Assembly: GCA_001931875.2 (NCBI GenBank)
Contig: MSJH02000317.1
Span: forward strand, 1 to 18,339
DNA: 18,339 nucleotides
Direction: 5' to 3'
From: Byssochlamys sp. IMV 00236
Taxonomy: Eukaryota > Ascomycota > Eurotiomycetes > Eurotiales > Thermoascaceae
Shown here: piece after piece, positions 1-7,903 of the stretch
How positions within the stretch are numbered: the stretch's first letter is position 1
How the letters are laid out: each line of letters starts with the position of its first letter
Program-made: the position numbers and the translations under genes
Notes under the pieces: generated by a model
Told to the model about the DNA's origin: nothing
The model's database searches: none
What the model saw: the letters and a program-made list of their open reading frames with translations, nothing else

Positions 1-11
1 TTTTTTTTTTT
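1..11. repeat. T11 run at the left window edge
   Basis: Eleven T residues start the window. Together with the T27 run at the other end, this suggests an assembly break in homopolymer sequence. The thioesterase reading frame is open to this edge, so its 5' end may be incomplete. Confidence 0.8.
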
Positions 12-19
12 GCTTATTC

Positions 20-600
20 ATGTTGTTTTTCCAAGCAGCTTTTCCTTTACTTAAAAGAACCATGGGAGCTCAAGAAAGGTTATCGACTATATCAAGGCAC
101 GTACAAACGGAAGCAAAGAAGGAGACATTTAGAGAAAGACTACATTATAAATACTTCTTGCCTATTCAAACAAGGTTATAAAATATCATCTTTTTCTAGT
201 TCAATAATAACAATTGTGTAGATGGAGTGATAATGATCAGTATGGCCATATAAACAATTCTATATATTATCATTACTTTGATACAGTCATTAATGAATAT
301 CTTATCAAAAACTGTGGATTAGAACCTAATAAAGCGGGTAAACCGATTGGATTGGTCGTATCTAGTTCAGCCAACTTTTACGCCCCCGCATCTTATCCAA
401 GTATCATCCATGCTGGACTTTGTATCTCTAAAATAGGCAAGTCAAGTGTCACCTATCGTGTTGGATTGTTTGAAAATGAACAACCTTTGGCCTCTGTAGT
501 CGGTGGATTTACTCATGTATTTGTTGATCCAATCAATAGACGTCCAATTAAAGGCTTACCAGAGACAGTCTTGAAAGGACTTGATGCCATAAAAGAATAA
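20..600 (+). CDS. HotDog-fold acyl-CoA thioesterase (4HBT family), possibly mitochondrial
   Basis: Exons 20-174 and 222-600 are joined by a 47-nt GT-AG intron (175-221), giving 177 aa; starting at the second in-frame ATG (62) gives 163 aa. The splice creates RWSDNDQYGHINN followed by YYHYFDTVINEYL, the active-site signature of 4-hydroxybenzoyl-CoA-type thioesterases. Its Asp and the GHINN turn are typical of enzymes that hydrolyse acyl-CoA to free acid and CoA. The length fits a single HotDog domain. I chose the ATG at 20 because the added residues (MLFFQAAFPLLKRT) are hydrophobic and basic and continue into a Lys/Arg-rich stretch, resembling a mitochondrial presequence; this is inference. 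The frame stays open to the window edge, so a further upstream start is possible. A poly(A)-type AATAAA lies at 633-638. The substrate cannot be told from sequence. Confidence 0.82.
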
Positions 601-943
601 TAGATAAAATTAGTTCAATTTGGGATAACTACAATAAATAAGGCTATTACGTGTCGTCATTTCATTATCGAAAAAGTTCTTGTTTATGTATTCATTCTTG
701 ATAGTTTTCCTTTAATGTTACCTTGTACCTAATTTTAGCAGAATTAACAATGATTTTATCCAATCATTTGATGCCATCAATCAGTGGTCAATTTTGCAGG
801 AATTTGTGTTATTGGCCTGTATTATATATCAGTCTGCCACGTTCCAGCCGTTATATTTTTTTTCTAGAAATTTTTATATATTTCACTTGTACCTTTTCTT
901 TTCTTTCTTTTTCTTTTTACTTTGTCAATAAAAAACAAACAAA
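601..943. other. Intergenic region with calreticulin promoter
   Basis: No credible gene. It holds the thioesterase AATAAA (633-638), a TACGTG hexamer (648-653) and, just before the calreticulin ATG, a CT-rich tract (about 893-922) followed by an A-rich leader, the usual core-promoter look in this window. A 74-codon open frame at 723-947 is low-complexity promoter sequence, not a gene. Confidence 0.6.
648..653 (+). promoter_or_regulatory. Possible unfolded-protein-response element (TACGTG)
   Basis: TACGTG matches the short UPRE-2 core bound by Hac1-type bZIP factors in yeast. It lies about 290 bp upstream of the calreticulin ATG, a gene class commonly induced by ER stress. A hexamer occurs often by chance, so this is only a lead. 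Confidence 0.2.
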
Positions 944-2272
944 ATGAAGATTCCCACCATCACCGCCATCTTGGGTCTTGCTGCTCTTGCCTCTGCTGAA
1001 GTCTTCTTTCACGAAACTTTCTCTGATGGTGAAGGTTGGAAAGACCGTTGGACTCCTTCCACTTACCGCGAAGATCTTGGTAAACTTGAAGTAAGTCCTG
1101 GTAAATGGTACGTAGACGAAAAGGCCAATGCTGGTTTAAGAACAACCGAGGACTATCGCTTCTATGCTGTCTCTTCCAAGACAAAGCCATTCACAAACAA
1201 GGACAAGAACCTTGTCATTCAGTTTGATGTCAAGAATGAACAAGACATTGACTGTGGTGGAAGTTATTTGAAGGTAAAACAGAGTTTGAATACACGCGTT
1301 TTTTTTTTTTTTTTTTGAGAAAGAGGCAAATTATTCACACTGTTTTCTTAGTTCTTCGGTGGTGAATTTGACCCCAAAACATTCAATGGTGACACCTCAT
1401 ACAATATCATGTTTGGCCCTGATATCTGTGGTCCTAAATCCATCGTACATGCCATCTTCAACTATAATGGTACCAACTATGATTTCAAAAAGACCATCTC
1501 AGCCCCTAAAGATACTTTAACTCATACCTACACTCTTATTGTTAAACCTGATCAAACATATGAAATCTTGGTTGACTCTGACAAGAAGGCCTCCGGATCT
1601 CTTCTTGAAGACTGGGACTTTTTGCCTCCCAAGCAAATCAAGGACCCTAATGCTGTCAAGCCTGCTGACTGGGTTGATGACGCTTTGATTGATGACCCTA
1701 ATGATGTTAAGCCCGAAGGTTATGATGATATCCCTGAATTTATTCCTGACCCTAATGCTAAGAAGCCTGAAGATTGGGATGATGACATGGATGGTGAATG
1801 GGAAGCTCCTTCGATCGCAAATCCCGATTATAAAGGTCCCTGGACACCTAAGAAGATCCCTAACCCTGCTTATAAGGGAGAATGGGAACACCCTCTGATT
1901 GATAACCCAGATTACAAGGTCGACAATGAGATCTATGCTTATGATTTTGCAAACGTTGGTATTGATGTCTGGCAAGTGAAGTCTGGTACTATCTTTGACA
2001 ACATCCTCATCACTGACGATATCGAAGAAGCTGAAAAGGTTCGCAACGAAACAAAGGATCTTCATGAGAAGGAAGAAGATGCCAAGAAGGCACATGAGGA
2101 AAAGGTCGATGCTGAAAATAAGGCAAAGGCTGAAGAAGCTGAAAAGGACGCAAAGAAAGACCAAGAGCCAGAAACACCCAAGGAAGAAGAAATCCTTGAA
2201 GCCCTTGAAGACGCTGTCGAAGAAGCTGTTGAAGCAGATGCTGCCAAGAAGCCCGCTAGAGACGAATTATAA
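944..2272 (+). CDS. CALR: Calreticulin, ER-lumenal lectin chaperone
   Basis: Exons 944-1273 and 1352-2272 (78-nt intron with a T18 run) encode 416 aa. Residues 1-18 form a signal peptide ending ALASA. The N-domain has the diagnostic DCGGSYLK and MFGPDICGP blocks; Cys104 and Cys136 match the conserved disulfide, and Tyr108, Lys110, Tyr127 and Asp134 match the glucose-binding residues of animal calreticulin. The P-domain (about 202-300) carries three motif-1 repeats (such as PDPNAKKPEDWDDD) and three motif-2 repeats (such as IPNPAYKGEW). Three plus three means calreticulin; calnexin has four plus four and a membrane helix, absent here. GIDVWQVKSGTIFDN closes the lectin domain. The C-domain is acidic and Lys-rich and ends in RDEL, a retrieval-signal variant. 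It folds monoglucosylated glycoproteins and buffers calcium in the ER. AATAAA lies at 2354-2359. Confidence 0.96.
1299..1316 (+). repeat. T18 homopolymer inside the calreticulin intron
   Basis: Eighteen consecutive T residues follow CGCG within the intron, about 35 nt before the 3' splice site (TTCTTAG). It may act as a pyrimidine tract. Its exact length is doubtful because such runs assemble poorly. Confidence 0.85.
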
Positions 2273-2999
2273 TCAAACTCCAACTTGTCATATCTTCATT
2301 AGTTAATATTAACTTGCTCTTTTAATGTAATTTTCATTTCATTTTCATACAGAAATAAAAAAACACTTGTGATAACAAGTATTATTTATTTACAAGTTTG
2401 CTTAAAATATTTGTATATCGAATATTCAAAAAATGCAACATTATGAAATAATGTAGCATCGAACACCCACACACACATAGACGCACTGATGAATTACAAT
2501 TGTTATTGTTTGTACATTTAATATAAACTGCAGAACTGTTTTATTTGTGTCAAAGGGGATTGACTATGAGATCGAAATTGACTTATATAAGAAACCTTCA
2601 TTATGCCAGACAAGGAAAAGAGCTAACCTTAATATATTCCTTATTGGTTGCTCTAGGCTTTTTCAAAACTGACTGCCTGTCAGAACGTCAGCTTCATTTA
2701 GAACACTTTTTCATAGCACTGTGATGATTACATAAGATAAATGATATAATATACATCAGAAAAGACTAAAGTAAAAAAAAAATAAAAACATATCAGAGGA
2801 ATATCAGGTTGCATTGTTCTCAAATTATTCCTAGAAGCGAGTTTTCATTGTCAAAGCAAAGAGTTACATATAAAAGAAGAATGCAATGGCTTCAACACGT
2901 CTTATTTCTGAATGCGATTGATATATATTTATAATACAATTTATACGAGTCACAGAGATATATTTATTTCTGACAGTGTACAACCATCACGTTCAAGTT

Positions 3000-3122
3000 A
3001 CATTCGCTGTTTAAAAATATCTTTAAACAGCTGTATAGAACGGTCATTGTCCGTCACAGGCTTGCTGCATTTTGATCCGAGCACTTGACAATGCTCTTTT
3101 TGAATAGATGATAGGTTATTCA
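3000..3122 (-). CDS. Small open frame, 41 codons, doubtful
   Basis: An ATG-initiated minus-strand frame (3122 down to the TAA at 3000-3002) reads MNNLSSIQKEHC and ends FKDIFKQRM. Its composition is less AT-skewed than the flanks and it has two Cys (CQVLGSKC spacing). No family is recognised. A frame of this length is expected by chance somewhere in a region this size. It could be a small peptide gene, a terminal exon or a remnant of a lost gene. Confidence 0.15.
3006..3031. repeat. 10-bp perfect inverted repeat, 6-nt loop
   Basis: GCTGTTTAAA (3006-3015) and TTTAAACAGC (3022-3031) are exact reverse complements around AATATC. It overlaps the small open frame above, where it reads LFKDIFKQ, so the symmetry may be incidental. 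Confidence 0.7.
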
Positions 3123-3339
3123 TAATATTGGAGATTTTATATGAAATGTATAGAATAGAAAATAGGGTTAATGATGTAATATATCCTTCATTCGCTATTG
3201 TACTTACAACACATGGGATTAAACTCTTGCGTCTAAACTCCGGCTTTATTTTCTATGAGCGAAAAAGATTAGAGATAATTTCCCTTTTTTTCTCTCTCTC
3301 TTTTATTTTTTCCGGATTTCCTTTTATTTCTATCAAAAA

Positions 3340-4730
3340 ATGGCTATAGGATTTGGAAGCAAAGACAAAAAGAATAATAGCAAGGCTTTGGATGATGAAC
3401 CACCTTCAGAAAATGATGTCGACAAGTTATCCGTCAAGAACTTGGAAGAAAAGAGTCAATTTAGAGAGTTTAAAGAGTTTTTAAAAGTAGTTATCAGCTT
3501 CACAGGTGACCTCTCTTCACTCACCTGTCCAGCTTTCTTCTTGAATGGTCTCTCTTTATTAGAATATGGGTAATAACTATAGACACACTCGAGATCGTTT
3601 TATTCACTTCTTTATGTAGCACCTATTGGGGTGATCATCCTGCTCTTTTCCAAGCTGTTAGTCAAGCACAATCTCCTGAAGGTAAAAGAAATAGAGCATA
3701 ATGAAACAAGTGCTTACAAATCAAAATAGACCGCATGTTGTCTATCTGTCGCTGGTTCATTTCTACTCTATGGGGTAGTTACGCTTCTCGTTGCACAGGT
3801 GGTAAATTTGAAAAGAAGCCTTATAATCCAATCTTGGGTGAGCAATTTTTTTGTACCATGGGCGATGCTAAATGCATCTGTGAGCAAGTCTGTCATCACC
3901 CCCCAATTTCTGCCTTTTATCTCGAAGACGAAAAGGCAGGTGTCAGTTTAAACGGTCATAGTAAGTATATATCTGGTTACCCTTAACACCACTTACTCAC
4001 ATTGTATACGATAGCTGGACAAAAGTCAAAATTCAAAGGAACTTCTATCCGTGTTGAACAAGTGGGGCGAGCTGTATTATATCTCAAGCAATACGATGAG
4101 CAATACATGCTTGATTTTCCAGACATTCTTATTCGAGGTGTACTTACTGGTGGAGCCTTTATTGAATTAGGAGGAGTATGTACAATTGTGGGCAGCAATA
4201 ACACAAAGGCAACAATTGAGTTTGTGCCCAAGCCATGGTTTGGTGGAGAATATAATCACATCAAGGGATGGATTTATCACGATGACAAAGTTCAATACCA
4301 ACTCTCGGGCCGCTGGAGTCATCAATCATTTTACTCAAAAGGAAAGGATAGCAAAAAGGAGTTATTATTTGATGCAGAAGCTGAACCGATGGCAAAGCGT
4401 GTGACACCACCTGTTGAGGAGCAATCTGAAATTGAATCACACCGTGTTTGGGGACCAGTAACAGAAGCATTAAAACAAAAGAATTACAAGGTGGCTAACA
4501 AGGAAAAGACACGAATTGAAGAATGGCAACGAGGTGTTCGTAAAGAAAGGGAGGAAAAGAAGGAAGTTTGGGAGCCAAAGTTGTTCAAATTCGAAAAAGA
4601 TGACGATGCGTCAAATGGAACCGACTATCAAAAGAAAAACCATGCATTAAGAACAAAAATGGACTTGCATCATCACTTAGATTCGGGTGCTTGGACTTAT
4701 GTTCACTCCCTTCACACAAGAAAGCAGTAG
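3340..4730 (+). CDS. Oxysterol-binding protein, short Kes1/Osh4 type
   Basis: Four exons (3340-3569, 3620-3681, 3730-3960, 4015-4730), with introns of 50, 48 and 54 nt, encode 412 aa. The length and the lack of a PH domain or ankyrin repeats match yeast Kes1/Osh4 (about 430 aa), which swaps sterol for PI4P between ER and Golgi/plasma membranes. FTGDLSSLTCPAFFLNGLSL and TYWGDHPALF align with the start of the ORD lipid pocket; RWFISTLWGSY and KKPYNPILGE are family blocks. The fingerprint at 149-156 reads EQVCHHPP, against the usual EQVSHHPP: the PI4P-contacting His153-His154 pair is kept and Ser is replaced by Cys152. GTSIRVEQVG and EFVPKPWFGG follow; the C-terminal half is charged and helical. 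All three splice phases join cleanly. AATAAA lies at 4755-4760. Lipid preference cannot be told from sequence. Confidence 0.93.
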
Positions 4731-4871
4731 ATTAGCATCATAATAGTACATAATAATAAATTCATTACAGCTTTCATATGTTGTTTTTTTTTAGTTTGTA
4801 CTACATCATTTACATCAAGGATATACATGAGTAATTTTAGCATTTTTCGTAAATACCCAACGAACTGCTAT

Positions 4872-6113
4872 TTATCTTCTTTGTCTTTCTAAATAAACGT
4901 TTGATGGTAACCTTTCTACTTGATTGCTTTCTAATACAACTTCTCTATAAAGCTGTTCAACTTGAAGCTGCCACGAACTGGTAACTTCGTCAGGCCTTAG
5001 ATTCTCTACAACTTCTTTCACATCTTCAATTTTTGCACCATGTCTTCTTGTTTTCTTTGCAGCTCATGTTCAGGCTCAGGCTGCAATCCTTCAGTGGTTG
5101 ATACTTCAGTATAAGTTGGGTCTTTAAATGAAAAGCATTAGAGTTTTCTTTTTCACGAGCATTTGCATTTCTCACCTCTCCAAACATCATATTCAGTACA
5201 TCCCAGAAGGAACATATGCTTGCAAGCTCTGTTTCGGTATCGAAAGTCTGGGCAACTACAAGATTCCAAGTTGTTCAAGCTAAGATAATGAAAGAAGAAA
5301 AATTAATTTATGAAAAATATCCCATTTGGCATGAATAATAATATCTTACAAGTTCGTTAAGATAGACTCCATAGCTAATATATCATAATGTATACAGGCA
5401 TCAAATTGGTCGACCAGGATAGAGGATGTGTAGCTCACCACTCTTAAAGAACGGTAGGAAGGGGGACTATCTTTAATTGCTGAAAGAAACAAAGCTTCGT
5501 GTGTTCCTGCTGTCCAGCTTATTATTTCTATTTTCTGCCTGACGTTTGCAAAGTCATCATTATTTAATCGGTTCTCTAGAAGCTTGATGGTATATTTGTT
5601 TGTAAGGTTTAAAATGTTTAAACATGACAAACTGTTATGCCAAAGAGTAGTTAATAGTTGAGTAGGTATACTAGCTACAGATCAAGTTGCCAGCATGAAG
5701 GTATATCGGTGATATCTCTGATAATCTTTTGAATTTTGAGAACCCAATTGACATTTGCTTCTGCGCTGCCATTTTTGTCCTGGGTTGCATAAATGACATC
5801 TTGAAGGGGGGGTATCAGTTTGAACTTTAGGAGTGTTATCCGCTATTTCAGTTTGCACTTCATCAGTCTCGTTTTCCACTTCAGTTTCACCGAAGGAGGC
5901 TCTTACTTGCTGAATGATACGCTCTTGGATATCCTCCACTAAATCTCGTGTCCTTTTTCCCAATTTATTATTGTGAGCTGTCTTTTCGCGATCTTGCCAA
6001 TACTTTGCATATTCTTTATCAAACTTAGACTTTATATTATTCCATTTCTTTATGAATAGTGTTGTATTCAGCTTTGTTATTGAAAAAAGGCAGTTAAGTC
6101 GATGACATGCGAA
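4872..6113 (-). pseudogene. Broken gene for a SWIM zinc-finger protein (MULE-transposase-associated type)
   Basis: Read leftward from 6113. The first block encodes a charged helical region (KWNNIKSKFDKEYAKYW, RTRDLVEDIQERI). Reading then changes frame at a run of seven G (5806-5812, C on the coding strand): the next block (LQDVIYATQ, NWVLKIQKIIRDITD, SCWQLDL) is +1 relative to the first. A 47-nt GTAGCT...AACAG intron, a block with RQKIEIISWTAG and SYTSSILVDQFD, and a 70-nt intron (5280-5349) follow. The SWIM finger (5216-5260) is next: CSCPDFRYRNRACKH, a CxCx9CxH pattern. After a 54-nt intron (5122-5175) comes a charged tail whose frame slips at a run of five T (about 5030-5034), then continues (VKEVVENLRPDEV) to TAA at 4872-4874. 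No start codon is visible, so the 5' part is missing. SWIM fingers occur in MULE transposases and related host proteins; no DDE core remains. Either a decayed copy or a gene with homopolymer sequencing errors. Confidence 0.62.
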
Positions 6114-6427
6114 TTAGATTCTTTATTAAGAAAAGCTGAATGTTGTTAAATAAGACGCGTGTTCGTTTTATGGGGAGAGAGAATCTATGACTGCTATTGA
6201 TATTATTGTCGTCACTGACATTATTTATACATATTATTGTTAAACTAGTAGTTGCTATAGTTATTATTATTATTATAAGTTATTCTTATCAGAAGCGATA
6301 GAGGAATGTAAAGTAGAATGTATGTTTTACTTTACTCGAGTTATTATAATGATTTATATCAAACACGTCGAATAGAAATGTTAACTATCAGTTCTACTTT
6401 TAACAAACATGCTTACTGAAATTTATT

Positions 6428-6445
6428 GGGGTTAGGGGTTAGGGG
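6428..6445 (+). repeat. Interstitial telomere-like tract
   Basis: The 18 bases are GGGG followed by two TTAGGGG units. Fungal telomeres are commonly TTAGGG-type; this 7-base form in the middle of a contig could be a relic of break repair or chance. Confidence 0.6.
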
Positions 6446-6516
6446 TATTTTTACACAAGATAAACTAAAAGTTACATTGTAATTAGGACACAAGGCATCA
6501 GTATACGTCATGGATT

Positions 6517-6542
6517 TAGTCTATACACATACATATAGACTA
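6517..6542. repeat. 9-bp perfect inverted repeat, 8-nt loop
   Basis: TAGTCTATA (6517-6525) and TATAGACTA (6534-6542) are exact reverse complements around CACATACA. It is the first of three stems in 6517-6601. Confidence 0.7.
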
Positions 6543-6548
6543 TTTGAG

Positions 6549-6601
6549 ATTGGGGAATTTTTAATTTCTCATTCCAATCTTGGTCTAAGTCGCTTGGACC
6601 A
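6549..6601. repeat. Two adjacent imperfect hairpins
   Basis: AGATTGG-GGAAT near 6549-6560 pairs with ATTCCAATCT (6571-6580), with a GG bulge. Immediately after, TGGTCTAAG (6581-6589) pairs with CTTGGACCA (6593-6601) around the loop TCG, with one G-T pair. The second stem contains an A-box-like TGGTCTAAGTCG, but no B box follows. Confidence 0.45.
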
Positions 6602-6706
6602 GTGCTTTAACGTGCTGATCACTTTGAAGGTTAAATTTTAATACTAAATAAATAATTATATTTGCTTTACTAATTGTCAAGAATACTAGGAGTTGGTGGA
6701 TAAATC

Positions 6707-6796
6707 CTCCAAAAAATGCTTGAAGCTTTTAATGAAAGCTGCCACTCCTGGAACGCCTCCAGCACAAAGGCAGCTTTATGTCAAGTCTTTTAGGAG
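6707..6796 (+). ncRNA. Possible structured RNA: 90-nt nested hairpin
   Basis: Nested pairing, about 27 pairs: CTCC (6707-6710) with GGAG (6793-6796); AAAA (6712-6715) with TTTT (6788-6791); CTTGA (6719-6723) with TCAAG (6781-6785); AAAGCTGCC (6735-6743) with GGCAGCTTT (6769-6777); CTGGA (6748-6752) with TCCAG (6758-6762) around a 5-nt loop. T5 at 6828-6832 could end a Pol III transcript. No known RNA family is recognised. It could also be a palindromic mobile-element relic. Strand is a guess based on the T run. Confidence 0.25.
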
Positions 6797-7057
6797 CCCC
6801 CAAAAGAAGTTTGAATAAAAGCACCTCTTTTTATGAAATCATTGCTATGATCCCATATCTTTGCATTATTTATTAAGTATTAAAAATATATGCGTTTATT
6901 TACAAAAGAATTGAAGCTACATGTTTTATATGTTGCATAAAAACGCACAAAAAGGGGGAAAAGAAGGGTGGCCACGATTTCAGATCAAATGACATCAAAA
7001 CTGTGACGCTACTTTTTGGAATGAGTTTTAATCGTTCTTTTTCTTTTACTTTTTAGC

Positions 7058-7396
7058 ATGTCTACAGATAAAAAAGAGTACGGTTTACAAGATCTCTACA
7101 GGGATCCATCAGAAGAAGAAGACGAAGAAGATTCTGACTTTGCGCCTGAAGGTTTGGTGCCAAGAATGTATTTATAGAATTTAGAAACTAATATAGTAAT
7201 TATAGATAACGAGGAAGAAGAAGAGGAAAACGAAGAGTTTGAGGAATCAGATGACGAAGATCAAGACACTAAAGAAAAGGTTGAAAGAGAATCCGCCAAG
7301 AGGCCTTTAGAAGATGAAAAGGAAGATTCTCAAGCCAAAAAGGCAAGGATTGAAGCTCTTTGGAACGATATTAAAGATACAAAAAAACCCATGACA

Positions 7397-7428
<32 letters not shown>

Positions 7429-7750
7429 CGAACAAGATATAAGCAAGCCATTAGATAGTAATAATAATGATACACCAGAAAAACCCAAAACGAAACCCAA
7501 GATTGCTCGACCGAAATCAACACTGTCCTCATTGGTGTCTCAATATAACATTAAAGTGCCAAAAATGAATACTCTTGAAAAGAGTAAACTAGATTGGAAG
7601 ACGTTTGTAGAAAAGGAAGGTATTAAGGATGAGCTAACATACAAGAATAAAGATGGCTACGTTGAAAAAGTCGAATTTCTTCAACGCGTAGACGAACGAA
7701 GGTTACGGCAATTGAAAGCGGGACAAAAAGAAACCAAGAAAAATGAGTAA
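7058..7750 (+). CDS. SWC5: Swc5/CFDP1 (BCNT-C domain), SWR1 chromatin-remodelling subunit
   Basis: Exons 7058-7151 and 7206-7750 (54-nt intron, GTTTGG...TTATAG) encode 212 aa. The N-terminal half is very acidic (Glu/Asp runs such as EEEDEED), as expected for Swc5, which binds H2A-H2B and helps the SWR1 complex exchange H2A for H2A.Z in the nucleus. A Lys-rich linker and a ten-residue Asn run follow. The C-terminal BCNT domain is intact: NTLEKSKLDWKTFVEKEGI, ELTYKNKDGYVEKVEFLQRV and DERR match the family pattern W-x2-[FY]-x-[ED]...KDGY...FL-x-R-x-[DE]-x-R. The 5' splice site is weak (GTTTGG), but the phase fits only this choice. An ATG at 7021 opens an 11-codon frame ending at 7056, one base before the main ATG. 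AATAAA at 7832-7837 lies only 67 bp before the next gene's ATG. Confidence 0.92.
7397..7426 (+). repeat. (AAT)10 microsatellite coding for ten Asn
   Basis: Ten perfect AAT codons lie within the disordered middle of Swc5, between the acidic region and the BCNT domain. It is likely length-polymorphic; pure codon repetition points to recent slippage. Confidence 0.9.
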
Positions 7751-7903
7751 AAAGAAAGCGTGCATATTTTCATTGGGTTTTAATCCGCAATTGTATTATT
7801 TTGGTAAATTTTCTCTTTCTTTTGCTTCAAAAATAAAGACGGGCTTTGACATTTTATTTTCATCTCTTTCTTCACTTTTCTTGGCTTTTTTTATTAAAAA
7901 TAT

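Larger units (their letters stand above)
2273..3339. other. Gene-poor intergenic kilobase
   Basis: It starts with the calreticulin 3' region (AATAAA 2354-2359) and ends in the CT-rich promoter of the next gene (about 3284-3334). In between the sequence is AT-rich with a short CA-rich patch near 2465-2477. I found no tRNA, no recognisable protein remnant and no convincing snoRNA. A 41-codon minus-strand open frame and a 10-bp palindrome near 3000-3122 are listed separately. Confidence 0.5.
6114..7057. other. Intergenic region with hairpins and a telomere-like tract
   Basis: No protein gene seen on either strand. It holds a TTA microsatellite (6261-6276), a TTAGGGG-like tract (6428-6445), stacked inverted repeats (6517-6601), a long imperfect hairpin (6707-6796) with T5 downstream (6828-6832), and the promoter of the next gene. 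A tRNA search by eye found an A-box-like stretch at 6581-6592 but no B box or cloverleaf. Confidence 0.5.

Noticed and set aside
760..778. CCAAT-N9-CCATC resembling the ER stress element CCAAT-N9-CCACG
   Set aside because: Two of the last five bases differ from the consensus, which is an animal element.
723..947. 74-codon plus-strand frame upstream of calreticulin
   Set aside because: Low-complexity CT/T-rich promoter sequence running into the calreticulin ATG; no protein character.
1517..2164. 215-codon minus-strand frame opposite calreticulin
   Set aside because: Shadow of the acidic Asp/Glu codons of calreticulin; the plus-strand protein is unambiguous.
2720..2765. GTGATGA near 2720 considered as a C box of a C/D snoRNA
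   Set aside because: No CTGA D box at suitable distance and no terminal stem.
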